From: Pelotomaculum thermopropionicum SI
GTDB lineage: Bacteria > Bacillota > Desulfotomaculia > Desulfotomaculales > Pelotomaculaceae
Length of the DNA stretch: 64,000 nucleotides
Assembly: GCA_000010565.1 (NCBI GenBank)
Contig: AP009389.1
Span: 1-64,000, forward strand
Reading direction: 5' to 3'
How positions within the stretch are numbered: position 1 is the first letter of the stretch; the number at the start of each line of letters is the position of its first letter. Below the pieces are notes generated by a model that did not search any database, was not told the DNA's origin, and saw nothing but the letters and a program-made list of their open reading frames with translations. Positions 1 to 11,633 of the stretch are shown in pieces. The position numbers and the translations under genes are program-made.

Positions 1-1344
1 ATGGTTAAAAGCGAAGTAATAGACCTGTGGGAAAAGGCTCTCCAATTCCTTGAAAAAAAAATAAACAGGCACTCTTTTGAGACCTGGCTCAAGCCCTTAA
101 AACCGCTCGGTTACCACGAAAATACGGTAATCATCGAGGTCCCCAACCATTTTTCCCGGGAATGGCTCAATGAACGCTACGCCCCCCTGATCAAAAACAT
201 CTTCAGGCATATTCTGGAACAGGACATCGGCGTGCAATTCCTTCTTTCCGGCGAGGTAAGCGTTGTTGAGAGCGACCCGCTCAAAAAGGCTGTAAAGAAC
301 AATTTCGAGGAAGCATCTACTATTCACCTAAATCCTAAATACACCTTTGATACATTTGTCGTCGGAAACAGCAACCGGTTCGCCCACGCCGCCTGCCTCG
401 CCGTGGCCGAATCGCCGGCCAAAGCCTACAATCCTCTTTTTATATACGGCGGCGTTGGCCTGGGCAAGACCCACCTCATGCACGCCATTGGGCAGCATAT
501 TCTTGAACACAGCAACAAGATGAAGGTATCCTATGTAACCTCGGAGAAGTTCACTAACGAGTTGATTAATGCCATTAAAGACGATAAAACGGTAGAATTC
601 AGGAATAAGTACCGCGGCATGGATATTTTGCTGGTCGACGACATCCAGTTCCTGGCCGGCAAGGAGCGCACGCAGGAGGAGTTTTTCCACACTTTCAACA
701 CACTTTATGAAGCAAATAAACAGATCATCATTTCCAGCGACCGTCCGCCGAAAGAAATACCTACCCTGGAGGACAGGCTCCGCTCGCGCTTTGAATGGGG
801 TTTGATCACCGATATCCAGCCGCCTGATCTGGAAACACGCATAGCAATCTTGAGGAAAAAGTCCCAGCAGGAAAATCTTTTTGTTCCTGACGACACCATT
901 TTTTATATAGCCAACCGGATCCAGTCCAACATTCGCGAACTTGAAGGAGCGCTGATCCGGGTAATTGCCTATGCCTCCCTGAACGGCAAGGAAATCAGCC
1001 CTGAATTGGCCGCAGAAGTGCTCAAGGACATCCTCCCCCCGGAGAAGCCCAGGCAGATTACGGTGGAACTCATTCAGGAGGTTGTGGCTGGGTACTACAA
1101 CATCCGTGTCGAGGACTTCAAGAGCAAGAACAGATCCAGAGCGGTGGCATTTCCCCGTCAGGTTGCCATGTACCTGGCCAGGGAACTTACCGACCTATCC
1201 CTGCCCAAGATCGGCGAATACTTTGGCGGCCGTGACCACACCACGGTCATACATGCCTATGAAAAAATCAATAACGAGCTTAACATTGACATGTCCCTTC
1301 AAGAATCAATCAAGCAACTAATCAGTAAAATCGAGAATAAATAA
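1..1344 (+). CDS. dnaA: Chromosomal replication initiator protein DnaA
   Basis: DnaA binds DnaA boxes at the origin, melts the duplex as an ATP-dependent filament and loads the replicative helicase. The 447-residue product has the usual length and layout: an N-terminal domain I (about 1-80), a short linker, an AAA+ core with Walker [10 protein letters not shown] near residue 150 and Walker [10 protein letters not shown] near 210, and a C-terminal DNA-binding domain carrying the signature [14 protein letters not shown] near 405. The gene starts at the first base of the window, so its promoter and any upstream origin are not visible. It is followed 149 bp later by dnaN, the conserved order. Confidence 0.98.
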   Translation: MVKSEVIDLWEKALQFLEKKINRHSFETWLKPLKPLGYHENTVIIEVPNHFSREWLNERYAPLIKNIFRHILEQDIGVQFLLSGEVSVVESDPLKKAVKNNFEEASTIHLNPKYTFDTFVVGNSNRFAHAACLAVAESPAKAYNPLFIYGGVGLGKTHLMHAIGQHILEHSNKMKVSYVTSEKFTNELINAIKDDKTVEFRNKYRGMDILLVDDIQFLAGKERTQEEFFHTFNTLYEANKQIIISSDRPPKEIPTLEDRLRSRFEWGLITDIQPPDLETRIAILRKKSQQENLFVPDDTIFYIANRIQSNIRELEGALIRVIAYASLNGKEISPELAAEVLKDILPPEKPRQITVELIQEVVAGYYNIRVEDFKSKNRSRAVAFPRQVAMYLARELTDLSLPKIGEYFGGRDHTTVIHAYEKINNELNIDMSLQESIKQLISKIENK

Positions 1345-1493
1345 CATTCTATAAACATATTCCGATCCAGATGTTTTAAGCCTTCCGGCCCTGTATTAAC
1401 ATAGTAACAGGTAATACTACTCATACTCCTTTATAGTTAAAAATTATTTTACTAGTAAGTAATTAAGTAAAAAAATACAAACGGTGGTTAAGA

Positions 1494-2603
1494 ATGAAAA
1501 TCATTAGCGACAGAGAAAACCTTTTCAATGCCCTTCAGGTGGTTCAAAGGGCTGTTTCGGTGAAAAATCCGCTGCCTATACTTTCAGGCATTAAATTCGA
1601 GGCTGAAGACGACAGGCTCTTTCTTACAGCCACAGACCTTGAAATGGGCATAAGGTGTTCAATAACGGCAGAGGTGCTGCAACCGGGTGCCGCCGTGCTG
1701 CCGGCCAGGTACATCACCGAGTTGATCAGAAAACTGCCAGATCAGCCGTTTTTAATCGAATCGGATCAGGACACCGGTCATGTGACGATCAGGTATGCCA
1801 GCTCAGAGGCAAGCATGAACTGCTTTCAAGCTGATGAATATCCTGAGTTTCCCGTACCTGAAGGTAAAATAGAATTTACCGTTCCCGCCGATACTGTAAG
1901 GGAAGTCATAAGGCAAGTTATATTTGCCGTTGGCAGCGATGAAAACCGCCCGGTTTTTACAGGAGTGCTTTTTGAAGTCCGGGAGGGGCAGGTGCAGGTA
2001 GTGGCAACCGATACCCACCGGCTGGCCTGGCGGAAGTTTGACCTGGAAGAGCGTATCAGCGGTGCCGACATAAATTTAATCATACCCGGAAGGAGCCTGA
2101 ATGAACTGGCCAGGATTGCAGGCGGCCAGGACGGCAGAGTCAAAGTTACTGCCGCCGAAAGCCAGGTTCTTTTTACGGTTGGTGAAACCTCCCTGATTAC
2201 CAGGCTGATAGGCGGAAACTTTCCTAATTACCGGCAGGTAATACCGCAGGAGTTTGTTTCGAGAATCAGGGCTAAAACAAAGGATCTGGCAGAGGCAACG
2301 GAGAGGGCCTCGCTGCTTTCAAAGGACGGGGCGCCGGCAGTAAGGCTTGATGCAGGTGGCAATGTAATGGTTGTGACCGCCAATTCGGAAGTCGGCAGGG
2401 TGCGGGAGGAACTGGCCGTCCAGCAGGAAGGAGAACCGGTTCAGATTGCTTTCAATGCCCGTTATTTGAGCGATGTTTTGAAAGTGGTCGGCAGCGAGGA
2501 GATTGACATAGAGTTTACCGGGCCGCTCAGTCCGGGTGTTATAAGGCCGGTTGGCAGTACAGACTACCTTTCGCTGCTTCTTCCGGTGCGCTTGCGTGAT
2601 TAG
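1494..2603 (+). CDS. dnaN: DNA polymerase III beta subunit (sliding clamp)
   Basis: The 369-residue product is the ring-shaped processivity clamp that tethers polymerase III to DNA and docks many repair factors. Length, the start MKIISDRENLFNALQVVQRA and the C-terminal ending with PVRLRD match the family, which consists of three similar clamp folds of about 120 residues. It lies between dnaA and recF as in most Firmicutes. The 149-bp gap before it is AT-rich and contains a 10-bp palindrome TTACTAGTAA at 1449-1458. No clear DnaA box was seen there. The S4-domain gene yaaA, often found between dnaN and recF in Bacillus, is absent. Confidence 0.98.
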   Translation: MKIISDRENLFNALQVVQRAVSVKNPLPILSGIKFEAEDDRLFLTATDLEMGIRCSITAEVLQPGAAVLPARYITELIRKLPDQPFLIESDQDTGHVTIRYASSEASMNCFQADEYPEFPVPEGKIEFTVPADTVREVIRQVIFAVGSDENRPVFTGVLFEVREGQVQVVATDTHRLAWRKFDLEERISGADINLIIPGRSLNELARIAGGQDGRVKVTAAESQVLFTVGETSLITRLIGGNFPNYRQVIPQEFVSRIRAKTKDLAEATERASLLSKDGAPAVRLDAGGNVMVVTANSEVGRVREELAVQQEGEPVQIAFNARYLSDVLKVVGSEEIDIEFTGPLSPGVIRPVGSTDYLSLLLPVRLRD

Positions 2604-2627
2604 CCTGCACGCGCGGGGTGTGGCCGT

Positions 2628-3722
2628 TTGCTTCTCAGGCGACTGGAAATGTTAAACTTCCGCAATTTTGCGAGGCAGGCCGTTGAGCCCGGTCTGTACT
2701 TTAATGTGCTCTCCGGCAGGAACGCTCAGGGAAAAACAAACATTCTAGAATCGATTTACCTTGCCTGTACGGGAAGGTCCTTCCGCACGGCCAGGGAGAA
2801 GGAGTTAATTAAGAGAGAGAAGGAATTTTCTTCTATTAGGTGTCTTTTTGAAACAAGAGGGCGGGAAGTGGAGGTTAAGGTAACTCTGGTTCCCGGCCGG
2901 AAAAGAATAGAGGTAAACGGTGTGCTTAAGAGCGGCCATCCTTTCGGGTGGCCCGGAGTTGTTTTATTTACGCCGGATGATCTGGTGATGATTAAGGGAT
3001 CGCCTGCCGAAAGGAGACGCTTTCTGGATTACGATCTGGGGCCTTTCCATCCTCATTATGCGCATTGCCTGGATAGATATAACCGGGTGCTGTCCCAGAG
3101 AAATGCCCTGCTAAGGGAGGCTAAAGAAAAAAGGACAACTGGCGGGCCGCTGGAAGTATGGGACGAACAGCTCTGCCGTTACGGCTCAAGGCTTCTGTTT
3201 TTAAGGGTTTCTCTCTTAAAAAAGTTTTTCCCCGCAATACGCGCCTTGCACAGGGAACTCACGGAAGGGGCGGAGAACATCGAAATAAGCTACCTTTCCT
3301 CTCTGAAAATTGGCGAGGAATGCGGGGAAGATGAAATTTACGAGCGCTTTTCCGGTGAGTTGCGCCTGGTCAGGGATGAAGAAATAGCCAGGATGCAGAC
3401 GCTGGTCGGGCCGCACCGGGACGATCTGCATATAAAGGTGGACGGGCATGATGCCAGGGTTTACTGCTCTCAAGGGCAGCAGAGGACGATTGTCCTGACT
3501 TTAAAAGTTTTTCTTATCGAGCAGTGGCGCAGTGAGACCGGCGAATATCCCATCCTGCTGCTTGACGACGTCCTGTTCGAACTTGACGATAACCGCCGGG
3601 AAGCTCTGATGTGCCGCTTAGGGGGCCTGGTTCAGACTTTTTTGACCTGTACCAGGGTAAACTTTGATATAGAGGGATTTAAGGCAAAGGTATTCACCGT
3701 TTCCGGCGGTGAGGTAACTTAG
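2628..3722 (+). CDS. recF: DNA replication and repair protein RecF
   Basis: RecF is an SMC-like ATPase that helps load RecA at single-strand gaps. The 364-residue product carries Walker A GRNAQGKTN at about 30-38, a signature region around SQGQQRT near 280 and Walker B LLLDDV near 307. The start chosen is TTG at 2628, giving MLLRRLEMLNFRNF, which matches the family N-terminus (xLxRLxLxNFRNY). An ATG at 2649 would cut off the first beta strand. It follows dnaN by 24 bp and is probably co-transcribed with it. Confidence 0.96.
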   Translation: MLLRRLEMLNFRNFARQAVEPGLYFNVLSGRNAQGKTNILESIYLACTGRSFRTAREKELIKREKEFSSIRCLFETRGREVEVKVTLVPGRKRIEVNGVLKSGHPFGWPGVVLFTPDDLVMIKGSPAERRRFLDYDLGPFHPHYAHCLDRYNRVLSQRNALLREAKEKRTTGGPLEVWDEQLCRYGSRLLFLRVSLLKKFFPAIRALHRELTEGAENIEISYLSSLKIGEECGEDEIYERFSGELRLVRDEEIARMQTLVGPHRDDLHIKVDGHDARVYCSQGQQRTIVLTLKVFLIEQWRSETGEYPILLLDDVLFELDDNRREALMCRLGGLVQTFLTCTRVNFDIEGFKAKVFTVSGGEVT

Positions 3723-3740
3723 GGAGACTGGAGGGTTTAT

Positions 3741-3989
3741 ATGTTTTTGCACCTGGGAGGAGACGTTGTAGTTCCTAAACGGGATATTATTGCCATATTC
3801 GATATTCAAACTGCGCTTTCCCCGGCAACCAGGGAATTCATCGAAATAGCCAGAGATGAAGGCTTTGTCAGAAACATCTCAGACCATAACAAGGAAAAGT
3901 CGTACGTGCTCACGGCAAAAGAAATATTTCTATCACCGATTTCCTGTACCACCCTAAAGAAAAGATCGGAAAAGTTATTCGAGTATTAG
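3741..3989 (+). CDS. remB: DUF370 family protein, RemB/YaaB-like
   Basis: This 82-residue protein starts MFLHLGGDVVVPKRDIIAIFD, the typical start of the DUF370 family, which contains the Bacillus matrix regulators RemA and RemB. The position between recF and gyrB is that of Bacillus yaaB (remB). The product is small and soluble with no membrane segment. RemA is a DNA-binding activator of matrix and osmoprotection genes; the role of this paralogue here is inferred only from family and position. A purine-rich ribosome site (GGAGGG) precedes the ATG. The gene sits 18 bp after recF, suggesting the same transcript. Confidence 0.88.
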   Translation: MFLHLGGDVVVPKRDIIAIFDIQTALSPATREFIEIARDEGFVRNISDHNKEKSYVLTAKEIFLSPISCTTLKKRSEKLFEY

Positions 3990-4024
3990 ACTGAACATTA
4001 AAGACTTTGAAGCGGTGTTTTTAA

Positions 4025-5980
<1,956 letters not shown>

Positions 5981-5981
5981 A

Positions 5982-6030
5982 AAAGAGGAGCCGGCCCCAA
6001 AGGACGCTCCTCTTTATATTTTCCCTTTTT
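5982..6030. terminator. Bidirectional terminator between gyrB and mcp
   Basis: Perfect 10-bp stem AAAGAGGAGC (5982-5991) / GCTCCTCTTT (6006-6015) with a 14-base loop and T-rich flanks on both strands. It lies between the 3' ends of two convergent genes, so it can serve both. Confidence 0.85.
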
Positions 6031-6048
6031 TTAAGTGTTTTGCCGCTG

Positions 6049-7638
6049 CTAAATCTTGAACCGTTCTACCAGGGACTGTAGTTTGTTTGCAATGCCGGCC
6101 AGTTCCTGGGTGGCCGTGGCGACCTGCTGGATGGTGGAAGTAACCTGTTCATTGCTGGCGGAAAGCTGCTGCATGCCCTCGCTGGTCTGCTTTGCACTGG
6201 TGGCTATTTCCTCGGTCAGGACGATGCTGTTGTTTACGGCATTGATAATGTCCCTCAGGGCGTTGCCTGCCTCTGAGGCCAGGCTGACCCCTTCCCTGAC
6301 TTCCGCCGCTCCCTGGTCCATCGACTTGATGGCCGTGTCAACTCCACTCTGGATTCTGTTTATAATCTGGCCTATTTCCTTTGCCGCTCCGGCCGACTGC
6401 TCGGCCAGTTTCCTTACCTCCTCGGCCACCACGGCAAAGCCGCGCCCCTGGTCCCCGGCCCGGGCCGCCTCGATGGCCGCATTGAGTGCCAGCAGGTTGG
6501 TCTGATCGGCAATGCCGGTAATGACGTTGGTTATGTTTCCGACCTGGGCTGAAAGCTCGCCCAGGTTTCTTATCGCCTCCTGGACCCTGGACGCAGACTG
6601 CGAGATGGAGTTAATTTTATCTATGGTTTTCTGAACAGTCTCATTGCCCGTTTCGGCCACGGCAATGACCTGCCTGGACTCGCCGGCAGCCGCCTCGGCG
6701 TTTTCCATGCTCTTTTCCGCCATGGCGGCCACCTCGTTGGTGGTGCCGGCCACTTCCTCAATGGACGCGCTTACTTCCTGGCCGGACGCGGCAAGCTCCT
6801 CGCTGTGCGCGGCCAGGGTCTGGGCGTTGGTAACCACTTCTGAAATGAGTTCCCTAAGCTGTTTCGACATATCGTTCAGTGACCTTGCCAGATCGCCGAC
6901 TTCGTCTGAGGAGGCCGCTTTTATTTCCCCGGTAAAGTCGCCCTGCGCAAACCTGTTTGCCCCGTCAACCATTTCCTTAATGGGTTTTTTAATTGAACTG
7001 GAAATAAAGAAGCTTAAAATCATGCCAATTAAAAGGGCAGCTAAACTAAGGATTACGGAAATTGAGATGACTTTTAATACGTTTCGCCCTGTGTCATTAA
7101 TTTTTTGCTGGAATATTTTGTTATTATTTTCAGTAAGCCCGCGCAGGGTTTCGGTAAGCTGGCCGGTAATCGGGACCAGGCCGCCGGCTATCCGCTCAAC
7201 TTCTTTTTGGGCTGCCTGTATGGCTTCATGCTCAGTGGCTTTGTATCGTATTTCAATGGCCGGGATTAAGTCATTTTGAATGCCCTTATGATAAGCGCTG
7301 GTAATTTCAATCAATTTTTGTATTTCAGCTTTTTTATCTGCGGGGGCAATCTCGAGAAGCCTATTTTCCATTTCCAGGACCTGGTCCAGCTCCTTGTTGT
7401 AGGTGTCCCTGAAATTTTCCTTGCCGTATGCTATGTAGCCGCGGATGCCGGCAACGCCGTTATAAAAGTGAATCTCTATGTCTTTTTCAAGCGACAACTC
7501 CTGGTTAATGATGTCAATTGCATCTACGTCTTTGCTTATTGACCTTGTTTGGACAATAGAATTTAAACCCATTATAACCAGCAGCAGCAATACAATGGAA
7601 AAGCCCAACGCAATTTTTGCCCCTAGCTTTAACTTCAA
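6049..7638 (-). CDS. Methyl-accepting chemotaxis protein
   Basis: A 529-residue transmembrane chemoreceptor. An N-terminal membrane segment (about 9-28) is followed by an extracytoplasmic helical domain of the four-helix-bundle type (about 30-190). Then come a second membrane segment (about 190-213), a HAMP linker (about 213-270) and a long cytoplasmic coiled coil. The conserved signalling tip ITGIADQTNLLALNAAIEAA lies near 375. It would relay ligand binding to CheA/CheW; the ligand cannot be read from sequence. The start is TTG at 7638 with AAAGGAGG nine bases upstream. It is an orphan receptor, with no che genes nearby, and separates gyrB from gyrA on the opposite strand. Confidence 0.95.
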   Translation of the reverse strand: MKLKLGAKIALGFSIVLLLLVIMGLNSIVQTRSISKDVDAIDIINQELSLEKDIEIHFYNGVAGIRGYIAYGKENFRDTYNKELDQVLEMENRLLEIAPADKKAEIQKLIEITSAYHKGIQNDLIPAIEIRYKATEHEAIQAAQKEVERIAGGLVPITGQLTETLRGLTENNNKIFQQKINDTGRNVLKVISISVILSLAALLIGMILSFFISSSIKKPIKEMVDGANRFAQGDFTGEIKAASSDEVGDLARSLNDMSKQLRELISEVVTNAQTLAAHSEELAASGQEVSASIEEVAGTTNEVAAMAEKSMENAEAAAGESRQVIAVAETGNETVQKTIDKINSISQSASRVQEAIRNLGELSAQVGNITNVITGIADQTNLLALNAAIEAARAGDQGRGFAVVAEEVRKLAEQSAGAAKEIGQIINRIQSGVDTAIKSMDQGAAEVREGVSLASEAGNALRDIINAVNNSIVLTEEIATSAKQTSEGMQQLSASNEQVTSTIQQVATATQELAGIANKLQSLVERFKI

Positions 7639-8062
7639 ATTAAGATACCTCCTTTTTGCAGTGATTGTTAACTAAGTACCGTTCTTTATCACCCCCTGCC
7701 TTAAATTTATAGTAATTTCAATATAAGAACGAATATAAGTAAATTTACCATTTATTTCTGAATATTACAAGAAAATAATTACTTTTTATGTAACCATTTG
7801 ACATTTTTTGAGATGTTTATTTTGCTTTTTTAAGTATTATCTTTTCTTTAAATGTTCAGGAAGAAGGAGCAGGAAAAAGAAAACGGGAGAAATTGAGCAC
7901 TAATTTCCATTATCTGTAAGTTATGGGGCTTGCATGGCTGTGGTAGTATGAAAGGCAAAAAGGCAATGGCCATTTGCGTTAAAGGTTTGGGGGTGACAGG
8001 AGCGCCTGCGGGTTTTCCGGATGGTTGAAATCTGAATACTAGACAGGGAGGAGGGAACGGGC
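7639..8062. other. Non-coding gap between mcp and a small membrane gene
   Basis: About 420 bases with no supported gene. The left half is AT-rich and should contain the divergent mcp promoter, though I see no strong hexamer pair. The right half is GC-richer and ends in a ribosome site GGGAGGAGGG for the next small gene. No convincing RNA structure was recognised. Confidence 0.5.
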
Positions 8063-8356
8063 GTGAGGGCATTATCCGAGCGCAGGCAGACGAGGCCCGG
8101 AAAAATCAGGTCGCTTTTGCTGGTAGCGCTGCTGCTGGCGGCAGCCTTCCTGGCCGGCGCCGCAGCAGAAAAATCGGCCCATTTCCTTCAGGACTTGATT
8201 TCCACGGTGCCGTTTGCCGTGGAGGAGATAAAGGATTTTGTTAACGAAAAGGCTTACTTCAGGATTGATGCCGTAAACGGACGGTTCCGGCAGCTTTCGG
8301 AAACAGTAATTGCATACATGAAAGAGAAACCGCAGTTGTTTATCAGAGGCCCCTAA
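8063..8356 (+). CDS. Small single-span membrane protein, unknown function
   Basis: A 97-residue ORF starting with GTG, with GGAGGAGGG about eight bases upstream. The N-terminus is basic (ALSERRQTRPGKIRS), followed by one hydrophobic helix rich in Leu and Ala (about 17-36) and then a charged, probably helical tail outside the membrane. I do not recognise a family. A much shorter gene of similar design (basic start, one Leu/Ala-rich span ending AAGA) lies just after gyrA at 11383, so the two may be related. The ribosome site and protein-like composition support a real gene. Confidence 0.6.
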   Translation: MRALSERRQTRPGKIRSLLLVALLLAAAFLAGAAAEKSAHFLQDLISTVPFAVEEIKDFVNEKAYFRIDAVNGRFRQLSETVIAYMKEKPQLFIRGP

Positions 8357-8386
8357 AAACTCCCAGGTGCAAGGTGGTGCTTTAAT

Positions 8387-8548
8387 TTGGGAGAAACCAG
8401 GATCATCATTATTTCCCTGCAGCGGCCGAAGGCGCTGCTGCGGCGCCTGGCGCAAAGCCTGCGGCCCGGGCCGGGGAAGGCCGGCCTTAAGATGCGCAAA
8501 GACGGGTGGTGGTTAAAAAAGAAAAAGAATCCACAAAACAAAGAATGA
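8387..8548 (+). CDS. Possible small basic protein, unknown
   Basis: A 53-codon ORF starting TTG at 8387 with AAGGTGG nine bases upstream. The product would be strongly basic, with an isoleucine-rich start (GETRIIIISLQRPKALLRRL) and a lysine-rich end (WWLKKKKNPQNKE). No family is recognised and it is short enough to be chance. The ribosome site and its position directly after the 8063 gene are the only support. Confidence 0.3.
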   Translation: MGETRIIIISLQRPKALLRRLAQSLRPGPGKAGLKMRKDGWWLKKKKNPQNKE

Positions 8549-8720
8549 ATAATATAGAAACGAGGTGGTGTTTTTTGATTGCCTGAAGAGCGCTCCTGGG
8601 CAGGCATGCATCCCGGCTCAGGGGCGCAATCAGGAACTGGTGCTTTAACGCGGCCGATGGCGTGAGCAGTAAGGGGCTTGCAAGCGCATGACGCCCCCGG
8701 GGTTTAACCCCATATAAAAC

Positions 8721-8797
8721 GGCCGGGCCGCATTCAGAACACCAGACCGGCAGTTCCATAAAATTACAAGTTAAACAATTCCGGCCCGGCCTTTTTT
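8721..8797 (+). terminator. Terminator-like hairpin with large loop upstream of gyrA
   Basis: A perfect ten-base G/C stem, GGCCGGGCCG (8721-8730) with CGGCCCGGCC (8782-8791), is followed directly by six T residues. The 51-base loop is unusually long. Just upstream is a second hairpin GGGG-TTTAA-CCCC (about 8700-8710), and GGCGT/ACGCC can pair around 8660-8695. The 8549-8720 stretch holds no supported gene and could be an untranslated or structured RNA ending at this terminator. Confidence 0.6.
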
Positions 8798-8827
8798 AGG
8801 CCGCCGGCCGCGTTCTTTAAGGCAAAA

Positions 8828-8856
8828 TTGCATTTGCCGGGTTATTTTGATATAAT
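8828..8856 (+). promoter_or_regulatory. Sigma-A promoter of gyrA
   Basis: TTGCAT (8828-8833), exactly 17 bp, then TATAAT (8851-8856). It sits 31 bp after the terminator-like hairpin and about 38 bp before the chosen gyrA start. The -35 box itself contains an in-frame TTG that could be mistaken for a gene start. Confidence 0.8.
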
Positions 8857-8893
8857 TCCTTCGGAGAAAAACATTGGCAGGGGTGACCGGATT

Positions 8894-11320
8894 TTGCCGT
8901 CTATGACCGGAAAAGTGATACCAATTGATATAAACGAGGAAATGAAGCATTCCTATCTTGACTACGCCATGAGCGTTATTGTCGGACGCGCTCTGCCGGA
9001 CGTCCGGGACGGCTTGAAGCCGGTGCACCGCCGGATTCTTTACGCCATGCACAGCCTGGGGCTTACGCCGGACAGGCCCCACCGCAAATCCGCCTATATC
9101 GTTGGCGAGGTGCTGGCAAAGTACCACCCGCACGGCGATGTGGCCGTTTACGACGCCCTGGTCCGTCTGGCCCAGGATTTTGCCTGCCGCTACCCACTCG
9201 TGGACGGGCACGGCAATTTCGGTTCGGTGGACGGCGACTCGGCGGCGGCCATGCGCTACACCGAAGCCCGGATGGCCAGGATAACCCTGGAAATGCTTGC
9301 CGATATCGAAAAAGAAACGGTTAACTTTATTCCTAACTATGACGGCAAGACCGTAGAGCCGACCGTGCTGCCGGCCAGGATACCGAACCTGCTGATAAAC
9401 GGTTCTTCAGGCATTGCTGTGGGCATGGCCACCAACATTCCCCCCCATAACCTCGGCGAGGTTATTGACGGCGTGATCATGCTTATAGACAACCCTGACG
9501 CGAATATCAGGGATCTTATGAGCGTCATTAAGGGGCCGGATTTTCCAACCGGCGGTAAAATCATGGGCCGGGAGGGTATCTGGGACGCCTACCGCACCGG
9601 CCGGGGCAGCATCAAGGTGCGGGCCCAGGCTTCTATTGAAAAGATCGGCGGCGGCAGGCACAGCATTGTGGTCAGCGAAATACCTTATCAGGTAAACAAG
9701 GCCAGGCTGATTGAAAAAATTGCCGAACTGGTTAAGGATAAAAAAATAGACGGCATCAGCGACCTGCGCGATGAGTCGGACCGCCGCGGCATGCGAATAG
9801 TGATAGAACTCAGGCGCGATGCCAACCCGCAGGTAGTTTTAAACCAGCTTTACAAGCATACCCAAATGCAGGACAGCTTCGGGGTAATCATGCTGGCCCT
9901 GGTGGAGGGGGAACCCAGGGTCTTAAATTTAAAAGAGGTCCTCTTTTACTACCTTCAGCACCAGAAGGACGTTGTGGTCCGCCGCACGCGCTTCGAACTG
10001 AACCGGGCAGAGGCGCGGGCGCATATAGTGGAAGGGCTGCGCATTGCCATTGCCCACCTGGACGAGGTAATTAAAACCATCCGCTCATCGCGGACCCCGG
10101 AAGTAGCCAGGAAGGCCCTGATGGAGAAGTTCGGCCTGACCGAAAAGCAGGCCGAGGCCATTGTGGAAATGCGCTTGAGGCAACTGACCGGCCTGGAGCG
10201 GGAAAAACTGGAACAGGAGTACAGGGAACTGGTGGAAAAAATTGCTTACCTGCGCTCTGTGCTGGATGACGAGCGGAAAGTCCTCGGCATTATTAAAGAC
10301 GAGCTTTTGGCCGTAAAGAAAAAGTTTGCCGACCCGCGGCGGACGGCAATTACGAGCGAAGAGGCGGCCTTCGAGGAAGAGGACCTGATTCCGGAAGAAG
10401 ACGTGGTGATTACCATCACCAGCCAGGGGTATATCAAAAGAATACCTCTTGACACCTACCGCAGCCAGCGCCGCGGCGGCCGCGGCGTTACGGCCATGGG
10501 CACCAAGGAAGAGGATTTCGTGAGGCATCTTTTTATCACCACAACGCATCATTTTTTCCTCTTTTTTACCAACCAGGGCAAGGTATACCGCCTGAAGGTG
10601 CACGAAATTCCCGAGGCAGGCCGCCAGGCCAAGGGCACCGCCATTGTAAACCTGCTGTACATAGGCAGCGAGGAGAAGATTACAACGGTGATACCGGTCC
10701 GGGAGTTCGACCCGGCGCAGTATCTTTTTATGGCCACAAAAAGGGGAATAGTAAAAAAGACTCCTTTAAACGAATACGATACCTCCCGCCGCGACGGCAT
10801 AATAGCCATCAGCCTGAACGAAGGGGACCACCTGGTTGACGTTAAGCTCACCGGCGGCAGGGAAGAAATAATTCTGGCCACCAGGGGCGGGCTGGCCATT
10901 CGCTTCCTGGAGGAGGAGGTGCGGCCGACAGGCCGTGTCACGCAAGGGGTGAAGGGCATTAACCTGGTGGGGGACGATGAGGTTGTCGGTATGGAAGTGG
11001 CCCGCCCCGATGAGTTTTTGCTTTCCGTTACGGCCAACGGGTTTGGCAAGAGAACCAGGCTGTCCGAGTACCGCGCCCAGGCCAGGGGCGGCAAAGGTAT
11101 AATCAATATCAAGACTACCGCCAGAAACGGCCCTCTGGTAGCCATTCAGGCCGTAAAAGGAGAAGAGGAGGTTATGATGATCAGCGCCGAAGGCATAATT
11201 ATCAGGTTGAAGGCTCAAGACATCCCGGTTATGGGCAGGGCCACCCAGGGAGTGACGCTGATGCGCCTCGACCGGGGGGACTCGCTGGTGGCGGCGGCCA
11301 AGGTGGAAACCGAAGAATAG
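8894..11320 (+). CDS. gyrA: DNA gyrase subunit A
   Basis: GyrA is the breakage-reunion subunit that cuts and reseals DNA through a tyrosine ester and wraps DNA with its C-terminal domain. Seen: the N-terminal core [20 protein letters not shown], the catalytic tyrosine in [11 protein letters not shown], and the GyrA box QRRGGRGV at the start of the beta-pinwheel domain. The GyrA box separates gyrase from topoisomerase IV. I chose TTG at 8894, with AGGGGTG eight bases upstream, giving [17 protein letters not shown] (808 residues). An ATG lies three codons on at 8903. The upstream in-frame TTG at 8828 is inside the promoter and is not the start. Confidence 0.96.
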   Translation: MPSMTGKVIPIDINEEMKHSYLDYAMSVIVGRALPDVRDGLKPVHRRILYAMHSLGLTPDRPHRKSAYIVGEVLAKYHPHGDVAVYDALVRLAQDFACRYPLVDGHGNFGSVDGDSAAAMRYTEARMARITLEMLADIEKETVNFIPNYDGKTVEPTVLPARIPNLLINGSSGIAVGMATNIPPHNLGEVIDGVIMLIDNPDANIRDLMSVIKGPDFPTGGKIMGREGIWDAYRTGRGSIKVRAQASIEKIGGGRHSIVVSEIPYQVNKARLIEKIAELVKDKKIDGISDLRDESDRRGMRIVIELRRDANPQVVLNQLYKHTQMQDSFGVIMLALVEGEPRVLNLKEVLFYYLQHQKDVVVRRTRFELNRAEARAHIVEGLRIAIAHLDEVIKTIRSSRTPEVARKALMEKFGLTEKQAEAIVEMRLRQLTGLEREKLEQEYRELVEKIAYLRSVLDDERKVLGIIKDELLAVKKKFADPRRTAITSEEAAFEEEDLIPEEDVVITITSQGYIKRIPLDTYRSQRRGGRGVTAMGTKEEDFVRHLFITTTHHFFLFFTNQGKVYRLKVHEIPEAGRQAKGTAIVNLLYIGSEEKITTVIPVREFDPAQYLFMATKRGIVKKTPLNEYDTSRRDGIIAISLNEGDHLVDVKLTGGREEIILATRGGLAIRFLEEEVRPTGRVTQGVKGINLVGDDEVVGMEVARPDEFLLSVTANGFGKRTRLSEYRAQARGGKGIINIKTTARNGPLVAIQAVKGEEEVMMISAEGIIIRLKAQDIPVMGRATQGVTLMRLDRGDSLVAAAKVETEE

Positions 11321-11382
11321 CTTAGAAGAAAGGCTTGATACGCCCGCCCAATTACAAAAACGTTTGCCGGAGGGTGAAGCTT

Positions 11383-11502
11383 TTGAAAAAGGCATGGCGG
11401 CTTTTCCTGTTCCTGGCCTTAACCTTGCTCGTCTCCTTTGCTGCAGGGGCCATTCTGAAAAAGACGCTGTATATTGTACAGCCTGTTATCGACCGCCTGT
11501 AG
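11383..11502 (+). CDS. Very small single-span membrane protein
   Basis: A 39-codon ORF with start TTG at 11383 and ribosome site GGAGGG nine bases upstream; an in-frame GTG at 11374 overlaps that site. The product is a basic start (KKAWR), one strongly hydrophobic helix and a short tail ending PVIDRL. No family is recognised. It follows gyrA by 62 bp and precedes a clear terminator, so it would be the last gene of the gyrA transcript. Its design resembles the membrane-span part of the 8063 product. Confidence 0.5.
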   Translation: MKKAWRLFLFLALTLLVSFAAGAILKKTLYIVQPVIDRL

Positions 11503-11508
11503 AAATCT

Positions 11509-11535
11509 GCGCTTTTTAAAAGCGCCTTTTTTTTG
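11509..11535 (+). terminator. Rho-independent terminator after the gyrA transcript
   Basis: Hairpin GCGCTTTT (11509-11516) / AAAAGCGC (11518-11525) followed by a run of nine T residues. The central A/T pairs form the loop. Confidence 0.85.
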
Positions 11536-11557
11536 CCGTCTGCCGGAAGTGATTCTC

Positions 11558-11586
11558 TTGTTTTTGATTTTAAAGTAATGTAAAAT
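11558..11586 (+). promoter_or_regulatory. Probable sigma-A promoter of pdxST
   Basis: TTGTTT (11558-11563), 17 bp, TAAAAT (11581-11586), placed about 48 bp before the pdxS start. The -10 has one mismatch to consensus and the -35 is weaker. Confidence 0.55.
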
Positions 11587-11633
11587 AATTTGATAGTTAA
11601 TTAAGAGCAAGAACTTGATTGGGGGCATTTTCA

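Noticed and set aside
1345-1493. Possible replication origin between dnaA and dnaN
   Set aside because: The gap is AT-rich and holds a palindrome, but I found no DnaA box (TTATnCACA) or close variant; the origin may lie upstream of dnaA, outside the window.
8828-8893. Longer gyrA start at TTG 8828
   Set aside because: This TTG is the -35 box of a TTGCAT-17-TATAAT promoter and lies upstream of the expected transcript start.
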